From Mycobacterium conspicuum (GTDB taxonomy: Bacteria; Actinomycetota; Actinomycetes; Mycobacteriales; Mycobacteriaceae), in NCBI RefSeq assembly GCF_010730195.1, contig NZ_AP022613.1, positions 2,728,001-2,792,000 of the forward strand: 64,000 bases of DNA, read 5' to 3'. The first letter of the stretch is position 1. Each line of letters opens with the position of its first letter. The notes beneath the pieces are model-generated. The model did not search any database. It saw nothing but the letters and a program-made list of their open reading frames with translations, and was not told where the DNA came from. Shown in pieces: positions 19,100 to 27,353 of the stretch. A program made the translations under genes and the position numbers.

Positions 19100-20308
19100 G
19101 TGACCGTGAGCACTGCGAGCACGGACAGCTCGATTCGCTTCGACCCGTACGACGTCGAGCTGATCGCCGACCCATATCCCATGTTCGCGCGGCTGCGCGA
19201 CGACGCGCCGCTGTACTACAACGCGGAATATGACTTCTTTGCACTGAGCCGATTCGCCGACGTCAACAAGGCGTTGATCGACGTCGGCACCTACAGCTCC
19301 GCGCGCGGCGTCATCCTCGAGCTGATCAAGGCCAATCTCGAAATCCCCTCGGGCATGCTGATCTTCGAAGATCCGCCCATTCACGACGTGCACCGCAAGC
19401 TGCTGTCGCGGATGTTCACCCCCCGCAAGATTGCCGCGCTGGAGCCGTTGATCCGCGACTTCTGCGCGCAAGCGTTGGATCCGCTGGTGGGCTCGGGACG
19501 GTTTGACTTCGTGACCGACCTGGGCGCGATCATGCCGATGAAGGTCATCAGCATGTTGCTCGGCATTCCCGAGGACGACCAGGAAATGGTTCGGGATCGG
19601 GTCAATGCCCAACTGCGCACGGAGGCTGGTAAACCCATGGAGCACAAGCATGGCTTGTCCGTGGGGGAGCAGTTCGAGGCCTACATCGACTGGCGTGCGG
19701 AACACCCGTCCGACGACATCATGACCGAGTTGCTCAACGTCGAATTCGTCGACGAGACCGGCACCACGCGGCGGCTTACCCGGAACGAGATCTTGGTGTA
19801 CCTCAACGTCGTTGCCGGGGCGGGCAACGAAACGACGACCCGGCTGATCGGCTGGGCGGGGAAGGTGCTGGCGGAGCACCCGGACCAGCGTCGCGAACTC
19901 GTCGAAAATCCCGGGCTCATCCCGCAGGCGATCGAGGAGTTGCTGCGCTTCGAGCCGCCCGCGCCCCACATGGCGCGCTACGTAACCCGCGATGTCAGCA
20001 TCTACGACCAGACGGTCCCCGAAGGCAGCGTGATGCTGATGCTGGTGGGGGCGGCATGCCGCGACGAACGCCAGTTCGGCCCGGACGCAGGCGAATTCAA
20101 AATCCATCGCCCACCCCGACCGCACCTCACATTCAGCGTGGGTGCGCACTTCTGCCTGGGCTCGGCATTGGCGCGGCTGGAGGGTCGGGTGGCCCTGGAG
20201 GAGATCCTCAAGCGGTTCCCGGAGTGGGAGCTGGATCTAGCCAACTCCAAACTCAGCCCGACGTCGACGGTGCGGGGCTGGGAAACCCTGCCGACGGTGG
20301 TGGCGTGA
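19100..20308 (+). CDS. Cytochrome P450
   Basis: This 402-residue soluble P450 monooxygenase has the I-helix AGAGNETTT (239-247), the ExxR motif at Glu280-Arg283 and the heme-binding FSVGAHFCLG with Cys352. The frame opens 48 bp earlier, but the GTG at 19100 has an ideal AGGAGG ribosome-binding site and gives the normal length. It is first in an operon whose next gene is a mycofactocin-type SDR, a common order for hydroxylation followed by alcohol oxidation. The operon then continues with a crotonase, a CoA-transferase, an SDR and a phosphotransferase. No ferredoxin gene is nearby, so its redox partner must be elsewhere. The CYP family was not assigned. Confidence 0.93.
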   Translation: MTVSTASTDSSIRFDPYDVELIADPYPMFARLRDDAPLYYNAEYDFFALSRFADVNKALIDVGTYSSARGVILELIKANLEIPSGMLIFEDPPIHDVHRKLLSRMFTPRKIAALEPLIRDFCAQALDPLVGSGRFDFVTDLGAIMPMKVISMLLGIPEDDQEMVRDRVNAQLRTEAGKPMEHKHGLSVGEQFEAYIDWRAEHPSDDIMTELLNVEFVDETGTTRRLTRNEILVYLNVVAGAGNETTTRLIGWAGKVLAEHPDQRRELVENPGLIPQAIEELLRFEPPAPHMARYVTRDVSIYDQTVPEGSVMLMLVGAACRDERQFGPDAGEFKIHRPPRPHLTFSVGAHFCLGSALARLEGRVALEEILKRFPEWELDLANSKLSPTSTVRGWETLPTVVA

Positions 20309-21144
20309 TGGCCGGGCGTGTGGAGGGAAAGGTCGCACTGATCAGCGGTGCCGCGCGGGGGCAGGGTCGCAGCCACGCGGTGCGGTTGGCGCAGGAGGGC
20401 GCCGACATCATCGCCTTTGACATCTGCGGACCGATCGACAACATGGCGTATCCGCACTCGACACCGGAGGACCTCGCCGAGACCGTGGAGCTGGTCAAGG
20501 CGCAGAACCGCCGCATCGTGGCCGAGCAGGCCGACGTGCGTGACTTCGCCGCGCTTAAAGCGTTGGTGGACAACGGCGTGGAACAACTCGGCCGGTTGGA
20601 CATCATCGTCGCCAATGCGGGCATCGGCACGTTCGGCAACAAGCTGCACAAGATTCCCGAGCAGATCTGGCAGGACATGATCGACGTCAACCTGTCCGGC
20701 GTCTGGCACACGGTGAAAGCCGGTGTGCCGCATATCCTCGCCGGCAAGCGCGGCGGCTCCATTGTGATGACCGGTTCGGTGGGGTCGCACAAGGCGATGG
20801 CCTACACCGGCCACTACATCGCGGCCAAGCACGGCGTGCTGGGCCTGATGCGCAGTTTCGCCGTCGAGCTGGGCCAGTACAACATTCGGGTGAACTCGGT
20901 GCATCCCAGCCAGGTCAACACGCCGATGACGATGAACGAGATCACCTACCGGTTGTTTCGGCCGGATCTGGAGAACCCGGGACCGGAGGATTTCGCGCCG
21001 CACTCACAGCAGACGCACACGTTGCCGATTCCGTGGGTGGAAGCGATAGACATCAGCAATGCGGTCCTGTTCCTCGCTTCTGACGAATCTCGTTACGTCA
21101 CAGGCGTTTCGCTGCCCGTCGATGCGGGCGCGTTGCTCAAATAA
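20308..21144 (+). CDS. Mycofactocin-type SDR oxidoreductase
   Basis: This 278-residue SDR starts MAGRVEGKVALISGAARGQGRSHAVRLAQEGADIIAFDIC in family style, with GAARGQG (14-20), NAG, and the YIAAK catalytic pair. The GQGRSHA cofactor loop, the D-I-C segment and the insertion before the C-terminus are typical of the mycofactocin-coupled SDR group, whose nicotinamide cofactor is tightly bound and re-oxidised through mycofactocin (family knowledge). The ATG overlaps the P450 stop by one base, so the two are translationally coupled. It probably oxidises the alcohol made by the P450. No mycofactocin biosynthesis gene is present in the window. Confidence 0.9.
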   Translation: MAGRVEGKVALISGAARGQGRSHAVRLAQEGADIIAFDICGPIDNMAYPHSTPEDLAETVELVKAQNRRIVAEQADVRDFAALKALVDNGVEQLGRLDIIVANAGIGTFGNKLHKIPEQIWQDMIDVNLSGVWHTVKAGVPHILAGKRGGSIVMTGSVGSHKAMAYTGHYIAAKHGVLGLMRSFAVELGQYNIRVNSVHPSQVNTPMTMNEITYRLFRPDLENPGPEDFAPHSQQTHTLPIPWVEAIDISNAVLFLASDESRYVTGVSLPVDAGALLK

Positions 21145-21179
21145 GCATTTAATCGATCAAATAGAAGTGGAGACGACAC

Positions 21180-22148
21180 ATGCCTGAATACGACTACGAG
21201 AAGCTGAAGAAGGAAGCCGAGCAGTACATCAAGTTCCAGAAGGACAAGAAGAACAGGATCGCCTACATCACCTTTGATCGTCCCCAGGCGCAGAACTCCA
21301 CCACCTTGGGCATGCGGCAGAACTACGCCGACCTGATCCATAAGTGCAACGTGGACGACGACGTCAAGGTCGTCGTGATCCGCGGCGAGGGCCAGGATTT
21401 CGGAAGTGGCGGGGATCTGCCCGAGCAGCGGCCGATGCTGGAGAACCCGGGCCTACCGCTGCACCACGAGCTGGCGATCAACGACGACGACGTCAAGTAC
21501 CCGCCGGGCGGCTCCTACCGCTACCTGTCCACCGTCACCGACTTCTACGCCAAGGCCCGTGCGGGAAACCGCCCCCTGCAAGAACTTCGCAAGATCAGCA
21601 TCATCGAGGCCAAGGGCTACTGCTACGGGTGGCACTTCTATCAGGCGGGCGATGCCGACCTGGTGATCTCGTCCGACGATGCCCTGTTCGGGCACCCGGC
21701 CTTCCGCTACGTCGGCTGGGGTCCGCGGCTGTGGTGGTGGGCCGAGACGATGGGCCTGCGCAAGTTCTCCGAAATGCTGTTCACCGGACGGCCTTTCAGC
21801 GCCAAGGAGATGTACGACTGCGGCTTCGTGAACAGCGTGGTGCCCCGCGACCAGCTGGAAGCCGAGACCGAGAAGTACGCGCTGGCGTGCTCGAAGTCGC
21901 GCCCGACCGACACCGTCGCGGTGCAGAAGACGTTCCTGGAGCTCTACAAGCAACACAAGGGCGAGTACTTCGGCAGCCTGCTCACCGGGATGGTCGAGGG
22001 CATGTTGCCGATGATCCAGAACGACGCGCAAGAGGTCGACCTCACCGAGGGCACCTTCGAAAAGGGACTGAACAACGTCGTCAAGGACAACGACCTGAAC
22101 TTCCCGCCGGAGTGGCGCTTGAGCCGCTCGGGCCGAAGCAAGCCCTGA
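21180..22148 (+). CDS. Enoyl-CoA hydratase/isomerase-family (crotonase) protein, atypical active site
   Basis: This 322-residue crotonase-fold protein has an unusually charged N-terminus (EYDYEKLKKEAEQYIKFQKDKKNRIAYITFDRP). The first oxyanion region GQDFGSGGDLPE is present. In the second region, KGYCYGWHFYQAGDADLVISSDDALFGHPAFRYVGWGP, the two glutamates normally used for hydration are not at their usual places, so hydratase activity is doubtful and another crotonase reaction is possible. The gene lies 35 bp after the SDR and 19 bp before the CoA-transferase. A related atypical crotonase is encoded at 63099-63932. Confidence 0.85.
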   Translation: MPEYDYEKLKKEAEQYIKFQKDKKNRIAYITFDRPQAQNSTTLGMRQNYADLIHKCNVDDDVKVVVIRGEGQDFGSGGDLPEQRPMLENPGLPLHHELAINDDDVKYPPGGSYRYLSTVTDFYAKARAGNRPLQELRKISIIEAKGYCYGWHFYQAGDADLVISSDDALFGHPAFRYVGWGPRLWWWAETMGLRKFSEMLFTGRPFSAKEMYDCGFVNSVVPRDQLEAETEKYALACSKSRPTDTVAVQKTFLELYKQHKGEYFGSLLTGMVEGMLPMIQNDAQEVDLTEGTFEKGLNNVVKDNDLNFPPEWRLSRSGRSKP

Positions 22149-22167
22149 CCGCTTTGGGATTGCGGGC

Positions 22168-24507
22168 ATGTCGGCGCTGACCGGTTTCAGGATCGTCGAA
22201 CTGGCCGGGTCGGTCGCGGGGGAGTACTGCGGCAAGCTGCTGGCCGACTTCGGCGCCGACGTGATCAAGGTCGAGGCGCCCGGGTGCGGTAGCCCCACCC
22301 GGGCAATGGCGCCGATCCTCGGTGCGGGTACCGAAGGCAGCGCGCTGTTTGCGTACCTCAACACCAACAAGCGCTCGGTGGTTGTCGACGGCGAGCAGCT
22401 GCAGCGGCTGATTGGCACCGCCGATGCGGTGATCGACGACCGCGACCGGGGCTGGGCCGACGGGCATCCGGGCGTGGTGTTCTGCTCGATCACGCCGTTC
22501 GGTGAGCTGGCCGATGCCGAGTTCGACAATGCCAAGAGCATCAACGTGTTTCACGCCAGCGGCTGGGGGTTCCACACCCCCAGCCATGCCGATCCGGCCG
22601 AGCCGCCCCTGCAGGGGCCCGGCCGGTTCCTCGGCGACTACGAGGCCGGACTGGAGGCGGCGCTGTGCGTCGCCTCCTCGCTGTTCGGGCGGCTGCACAC
22701 GGGGCAGGGCGATGCCATCGACGTTTCGCAGCAGGCCGTGCTGGTGTCCCGCGCCGATTGCATCGTGGGGCGATTCATTACCGGCGAGGTGCCGGCCGAG
22801 GGCGGCCGCGACGATTTCGACCAACAGGGCCCGGCGTCGTTTTTCGCCTGCGCCGACGGCTTCGTGTACCTGTACATGACCAGCCGTGCGCATTGGCTGG
22901 GCGTCAAGGAGTTGTTGGGGCGCCCGGAGTGGCTCGACGACTTCGACGACGACTGGCTGGAGTTCTCCGTCACGCCGGAAAAGGTCGCCGCGTTCCAGCG
23001 CGGGTTTGCGCTGTGGGTCAAGGACCTAGCCAAGGAGGCCGCGGCCGAGGAGGCTCAGCGGCTGGGTGTGCCGCTGGTCCCCGTCAACGACGCGCCGGAT
23101 TTGCACAGCTCGGCGCAGTACCGTCACCGCGGCTTTTTCCGGGATGTGCACCATCCCGTGCTGGGTACCGCGGCCTATCCGACCGCCCCGTACACGCTGA
23201 GCGCGTCGCCGGCTGAAATTAGTTCTGCTGCACCGGCTCTCGGCCAGCACACCCGGTTGGTGCTGGATTCGCTCGACACACCGCGCGCGGCGCCGCTCGT
23301 CAAGACCGGCCAACTGAAGCCGGCCAGGAATCCGCGCGGCGGACCGCTGCAGGGCGTCCGTGTGGTGGAACTGACCAAGGTGTGGGCCGGCCCGTACGCA
23401 GGCAAGCTGCTGGCGCTGCTGGGCGCCGAGGTGATCAAGGTGGAAACCGCGTCCCACCCCGAGGAGATGCGTGCCTACGGCGGCACCGATATCAACCACG
23501 CGCCGTTCTTCCTGAGCATCAATCCCGAGATCCTCAGCGTCGACCTCGACATCAAGGCGGCCGACGACATGGCGCGGCTACGTGCGCTGATCGCGCACAG
23601 CGACATCGTGATCAACAACCTGCGTCCCGGCGCGATGGAGCGCCAGGGCCTGGGGTACCAGCAGCTCACCGAGCTCAAGCCGGACATCATCTCGGTCTCG
23701 ATCAAGATGTGGGGCAACGACGGTCCGCTGGGGCATCAGACCGGTTATGCGCCGTGTTTCGCCGCGCTGGCCGGACTCGCCTCCCTGGTCGGCTATCCCG
23801 GCGGGCCGCCCTTGGGGGCGAGCATGCGCTACGGGGACTCGACCGTCGGCGCGGCGGCGGCATACGCCGCCGTGGTGGCGCTGCTGCACCGTGAGCTGAG
23901 CGGCGAGGGTCAGTTCGTCGACGTGTCGGCCGTCGAAACCCTGTCGACGATGATCGGGGACTGCCTGCTCGAGCAGAGCCTCACCGGAAAGCCGCTGGCG
24001 CCCAGTGGCAACCAGCACCCCGACCTGTGCCCGCACGGTTGCTATCCGTGCGCGGACGGCTCCTGGATCACCATCGCCGTGGCCGACGACGTCGAATGGC
24101 GGCGATTGTGCGACACCCTAGATGCTGCAACACTTTTCACCGACCCGCGCTACCTCAGCCTAGACTCGCGGCGCGCGCATGCGCGGGCGCTGGATGCCGA
24201 CCTCTCCGCACTCACCCGCAACCACGATGCCGAGCAACTGGCGCACCGCCTGCGGGCGGCGGGTGTGCCGGCCGGCAAGAGCGCCACGTCGGTCGATGTC
24301 ATTGCCGATCAACGATTGTGGGACCGCGAGTTGTACCGCTTCGTCAGTGATCACCGCGAGGGCCAGCGTCCTATCCTGGGACCGTCGTGGCGGATCGCGC
24401 GCAATCCGGCGCGCATCGAGCGTGGCGCCCCCGACCTTGGCGAAGACAACGAGTACGTGCTCCACGACATCCTGGGCGCCGGATCACCGACGAGAGGCCG
24501 ACTATGA
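22168..24507 (+). CDS. Tandem-domain CaiB/BaiF (family III) CoA-transferase
   Basis: At 779 residues this is two family III CoA-transferase domains in one chain. The first starts LTGFRIVELAGSVAGEYCGKLLADFGADVIKVEAP; the second, from about residue 390, has GVRVVELTKVWAGPYAGKLLALLGAEVIKVE. Aligning the DVS segment to classical enzymes places Ala190 of the first half (IDVSQQA) and Glu590 of the second half (VDVSAVE) where the nucleophilic Asp normally lies. The first half may therefore be inactive and serve as the structural partner of an otherwise homodimeric enzyme. It would move CoA between a carboxylate and an acyl-CoA in this pathway. The next gene overlaps by 4 bp. Confidence 0.92.
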   Translation: MSALTGFRIVELAGSVAGEYCGKLLADFGADVIKVEAPGCGSPTRAMAPILGAGTEGSALFAYLNTNKRSVVVDGEQLQRLIGTADAVIDDRDRGWADGHPGVVFCSITPFGELADAEFDNAKSINVFHASGWGFHTPSHADPAEPPLQGPGRFLGDYEAGLEAALCVASSLFGRLHTGQGDAIDVSQQAVLVSRADCIVGRFITGEVPAEGGRDDFDQQGPASFFACADGFVYLYMTSRAHWLGVKELLGRPEWLDDFDDDWLEFSVTPEKVAAFQRGFALWVKDLAKEAAAEEAQRLGVPLVPVNDAPDLHSSAQYRHRGFFRDVHHPVLGTAAYPTAPYTLSASPAEISSAAPALGQHTRLVLDSLDTPRAAPLVKTGQLKPARNPRGGPLQGVRVVELTKVWAGPYAGKLLALLGAEVIKVETASHPEEMRAYGGTDINHAPFFLSINPEILSVDLDIKAADDMARLRALIAHSDIVINNLRPGAMERQGLGYQQLTELKPDIISVSIKMWGNDGPLGHQTGYAPCFAALAGLASLVGYPGGPPLGASMRYGDSTVGAAAAYAAVVALLHRELSGEGQFVDVSAVETLSTMIGDCLLEQSLTGKPLAPSGNQHPDLCPHGCYPCADGSWITIAVADDVEWRRLCDTLDAATLFTDPRYLSLDSRRAHARALDADLSALTRNHDAEQLAHRLRAAGVPAGKSATSVDVIADQRLWDRELYRFVSDHREGQRPILGPSWRIARNPARIERGAPDLGEDNEYVLHDILGAGSPTRGRL

Positions 24508-25268
24508 CGCAGACGCTGGCCAACACCGCCGCACTTGTGACCGGTGCCAGCAGCGGTATCGGCGCGGCGACAGCGAAGGCGCTGGCCGCGCAAGGCGCCG
24601 CGGTGGCCCTGTTGGCACGACGCGCCGAACGGCTGACCGAGCTGAAAGCCGAGATCGAATCCGCGGGCGGCACAGCGCTGTTGGTGCCCGCCGACGTGAC
24701 CGACGCCGAGCAGGTGTCGGCGGCGGTGCAGCGCACCGTCGCCGAGCTGGGGCGGCTGGACACTCTGGTGAACAACGCCGGGACGATGCAGATGGGTGTG
24801 GCCGCCGAGGCTTCCCTGCGGGACTGGGACGACATGGTCTCCGTCAACGTGCAGGGTGTGCTGTACGCCACCCGGGCCGCACTTCCACATCTGATCGACG
24901 CGGCCGCCGACTCACCGCGCGGGGTGGCCGATGTGGTGACGATCAGCTCCACCGCGGGCTGGGTGGCCCGCCCCGGTACCGCGGTGTACGCGCTGACCAA
25001 GTTCGGCGTGAACGCCTTCAGTGAGGGCATCCGCCAGGAGCTCATCGGCAAGCGGGTCCGGGTCGGGGTGGTCGGCCCGGGGACCGTCGACACCGAGATC
25101 TTCACCCATTTAACCGAGTCGTCGCGGGAGACGTTCGAGCGGCAGACGGCCGGCATGGTCAAGCTGCGGTCGGAAGACATCGCCGACGCGGTGCTTTTCA
25201 TGGTGACAAGGGATCGCCGGGTGGCGGTCAATCACATGCTGGTGCGTGCGGCCGAACAGACATGGTGA
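24504..25268 (+). CDS. Short-chain dehydrogenase/reductase
   Basis: This 254-residue classical SDR has GASSGIG (14-20), LVNNAGTMQMG and SSTAGW...YALTK, giving the Ser-Tyr-Lys catalytic set. It starts at an ATG that overlaps the CoA-transferase stop (ATGA). A longer open frame upstream lies on the CoA-transferase coding region and is rejected. It overlaps the phosphotransferase gene by 7 bp. It probably acts on a hydroxy or keto intermediate of the operon's pathway; NAD(P) preference is not clear. Confidence 0.9.
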   Translation: MTQTLANTAALVTGASSGIGAATAKALAAQGAAVALLARRAERLTELKAEIESAGGTALLVPADVTDAEQVSAAVQRTVAELGRLDTLVNNAGTMQMGVAAEASLRDWDDMVSVNVQGVLYATRAALPHLIDAAADSPRGVADVVTISSTAGWVARPGTAVYALTKFGVNAFSEGIRQELIGKRVRVGVVGPGTVDTEIFTHLTESSRETFERQTAGMVKLRSEDIADAVLFMVTRDRRVAVNHMLVRAAEQTW

Positions 25269-26557
25269 ACCGCTGGGCGGCCGGTGATCAGTTCGGTATA
25301 GCCTTTCCCGCCGATGCCGCCGCGTTGCGCGCCGCCGGGGCCCCGTTTCTCACCGATGCCTTTCGGGCGGCCGGCGCGCTCGACGGTAACCGCGTCACGC
25401 GCATCGCCGATCTGCGCGAGGTCGCGGGCGGCAGCACGGGACGCAAAGTCGTCTTGTCGGTCGAATACGACCAGGCTGCACCGGGATTGCACACCGACTT
25501 GTTCGTCAAGTTTTCCCGGGATTTCGACAACGCGATTCGTGACCGCGGGAAGACCCAGATGGAGCCCGAGGTGCGGTTCGCGTCGCTGTCGCGGGCAACC
25601 GGGTTCCCCATCGCGGTACCCACGGTCATGTTCGGCGACTATCATGCGCAGACCGGCACCGGAATACTGATCACCGAGCGAATTGCGTTCGGCTGCAATG
25701 GGATCGAGCGGCAATACCACAAGTGCCTGGACTACGAGATGCCCGAGCCGCTGGAGCACTATCGATCGCTGCTCACCGCACTGGCCCGCCTGGCCGGCGC
25801 GCACCGATCCGGGCGTCTCCCGGCCGACCTGATCGCCCATTTCCCGCTGGACGTGCAGGCCGCGACGGTGGGCGACCGCGTACCCCAGACCCGCGACCAA
25901 CTGGACCGGCGGTTGCGTCAGCTGGCGGAATTCGCCGAAACCCACCCTGGACTGCTGCCCGCCAATGTTGGCTCGCCCGAGTTCTTGACGCGGTTGCGCA
26001 CGGACGCGCCGCGGATCGCAGCGCACGAGCGGTTCGTCGCGGCCCAACTGGCGGCCGATACCGACTATGTCGCCCTGTGCCATTGGAACGCCAACGTCGA
26101 CAACGCCTGGTTTTGGCGCGACAGCGCCGACGCCGGCGGCCTGCACTGCGGCTTGATGGACTGGGGATGCGTCGGCCAGATGAATCTGGGCATGGCCCTG
26201 TGGGGAGCGATGTCGGGTGCCGAAACGTCCTTGTGGGATCGGCATCTCGACGAACTGCTGCAGGTATTCGTGACCGAAATCGCGCAAAGTGGGGGCCCGG
26301 TTCTCGACCCCAACCGATTGCGCCGCCATCTCCTGCTCTACGCGGCGGGGATGGGCGTGGCCTGGTTGCTCGATGTACCTGCGCTGATACGCAAGCGGTT
26401 TGGTGAATCCGTCCCGGGTGACCGAACCGACCCGCGCATCAAGGACGACGAAAGCGTGCGCGCGCCGCTGCAGATGCTGTCGAACCTGTTGAATCTGTGG
26501 GAACGGCATCGCATCGGCGATCTGCTCGACGCGGCTCTCGCCGAAAGCGCCGGCTAG
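25262..26557 (+). CDS. Phosphotransferase-family (APH/kinase-like fold) protein
   Basis: This 431-residue protein has an aminoglycoside-phosphotransferase-like kinase fold: a catalytic-loop element LCHWNANVDNAWFW and a metal-binding element LMDWGCVGQMNLG in the positions of the HxDxxxxN and DFG-like motifs. The loop has Asn where the usual catalytic Asp would be (HWNANVDN), which is unusual. Such proteins are frequent in mycobacterial acyl-CoA and steroid gene clusters, but their substrates are mostly unknown. It overlaps the SDR by 7 bp and is the last gene before a strong hairpin terminator. Confidence 0.8.
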   Translation: MVNRWAAGDQFGIAFPADAAALRAAGAPFLTDAFRAAGALDGNRVTRIADLREVAGGSTGRKVVLSVEYDQAAPGLHTDLFVKFSRDFDNAIRDRGKTQMEPEVRFASLSRATGFPIAVPTVMFGDYHAQTGTGILITERIAFGCNGIERQYHKCLDYEMPEPLEHYRSLLTALARLAGAHRSGRLPADLIAHFPLDVQAATVGDRVPQTRDQLDRRLRQLAEFAETHPGLLPANVGSPEFLTRLRTDAPRIAAHERFVAAQLAADTDYVALCHWNANVDNAWFWRDSADAGGLHCGLMDWGCVGQMNLGMALWGAMSGAETSLWDRHLDELLQVFVTEIAQSGGPVLDPNRLRRHLLLYAAGMGVAWLLDVPALIRKRFGESVPGDRTDPRIKDDESVRAPLQMLSNLLNLWERHRIGDLLDAALAESAG

Positions 26558-26561
26558 TCGA

Positions 26562-26597
26562 ACAGGTCCGCGCCGGGAAGGCCTGGCGCGGACCTGT
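26562..26597 (+). terminator. Strong hairpin terminator after the P450 operon
   Basis: A perfect 13-bp stem (ACAGGTCCGCGCC with its complement GGCGCGGACCTGT) and a 10-nt loop begins 5 bp after the phosphotransferase stop and is followed by CTTTCC. It separates this operon from the convergent TetR gene ending at 26667 and could terminate transcription in both directions. Confidence 0.85.
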
Positions 26598-26666
26598 CTT
26601 TCCATGGTGCGTCGGCGTCCCGCTCCGCCGCCGCTGCGTTCGCTCTCAGCGAACTCCGCTCCCGGA

Positions 26667-27281
26667 TCAGCCGCGCAGGAGCGTCGTCAGCAGTTGGTTG
26701 AGCCAGTCGCGCGCCGCCGTCGTGTCGTTGTCGAGGAGGAGCTGCACGGTCACGCCGTCGTAGGCCGCGACCACCGCTCGGGCAGCGTCCGCGACGGTGC
26801 CCAGCGGCCACGGCGGATCAACTGAAGCAACCGCGGCCGTGGCCGCCAGCCGCCGTTCGATCGCCTCGCGCAGCTGGGCTCGGTGATGTAAAAGCCGTTG
26901 CGCGACATGGGGATTGCGCGCAGCGTGCATCAGGAAATCGGTCTTGATCAGCAGCCAGTCACGGTCCAGCAGCAACGTAGCGGCGACACGTTCGAGCGCC
27001 GCTTCTATCGTGTCCGGGCCTTCCACGTCGGCCAGCGCCTCGCCGACCTGCTCGGTGATGAGCAATGCGCGTTCGTCATAGAGGCTGAAGAACAATTCGT
27101 CGAGGCTGTCGAACTGGGAGTAGAACGCGCCGCGGGTGTAGCCCGCCGCCGTGCAGACGTCCTCGATGCGCGTGCGCCCAAACCCCTTGTCGGCGAACAC
27201 CCGATACGCGGCAGCAAGTAACCGCGCCCGCGTCTCGGCGCGGCGCTTGGTGACCCTGATCGGCTTCACTGTCACGTCCAT
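26667..27281 (-). CDS. TetR-family transcriptional regulator
   Basis: This 204-residue repressor has the HTH segment RAETRARLLAAAYRVFADKGFGRTRIEDVCTAAGYTRGAFYSQFDSLDELF and a helical C-terminal domain. The frame runs far upstream over the divergent FAD-dehydrogenase gene, so the real start is near 27281 (MDVTVKP) or 24 bp earlier at another ATG (MQCSIRRV); no clear ribosome-binding site decides between them. It is divergent from the FAD-dependent dehydrogenase gene at 27354, and nested inverted repeats lie in the gap, so it likely controls that gene. Confidence 0.88.
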   Translation of the reverse strand: MDVTVKPIRVTKRRAETRARLLAAAYRVFADKGFGRTRIEDVCTAAGYTRGAFYSQFDSLDELFFSLYDERALLITEQVGEALADVEGPDTIEAALERVAATLLLDRDWLLIKTDFLMHAARNPHVAQRLLHHRAQLREAIERRLAATAAVASVDPPWPLGTVADAARAVVAAYDGVTVQLLLDNDTTAARDWLNQLLTTLLRG

Positions 27282-27298
27282 CACTCGCCGAATACTAC

Positions 27299-27334
27299 AT
27301 TGCATCCGATACTTTAATGTATTCGTTATGCAAT
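27299..27334. promoter_or_regulatory. Nested AT-rich inverted repeats in a divergent TetR promoter
   Basis: The gap between the TetR (start 27281) and FAD-dehydrogenase (start 27354) genes contains ATTGCAT at 27299 paired with ATGCAAT at 27328, and an inner ATAC-N6-GTAT at 27309-27322. The AT-richness contrasts with the surrounding sequence. It is a probable TetR operator overlapping the promoter of one or both genes. Confidence 0.55.
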
Positions 27335-27353
27335 TAGTTTTGGAGGATGCCCA

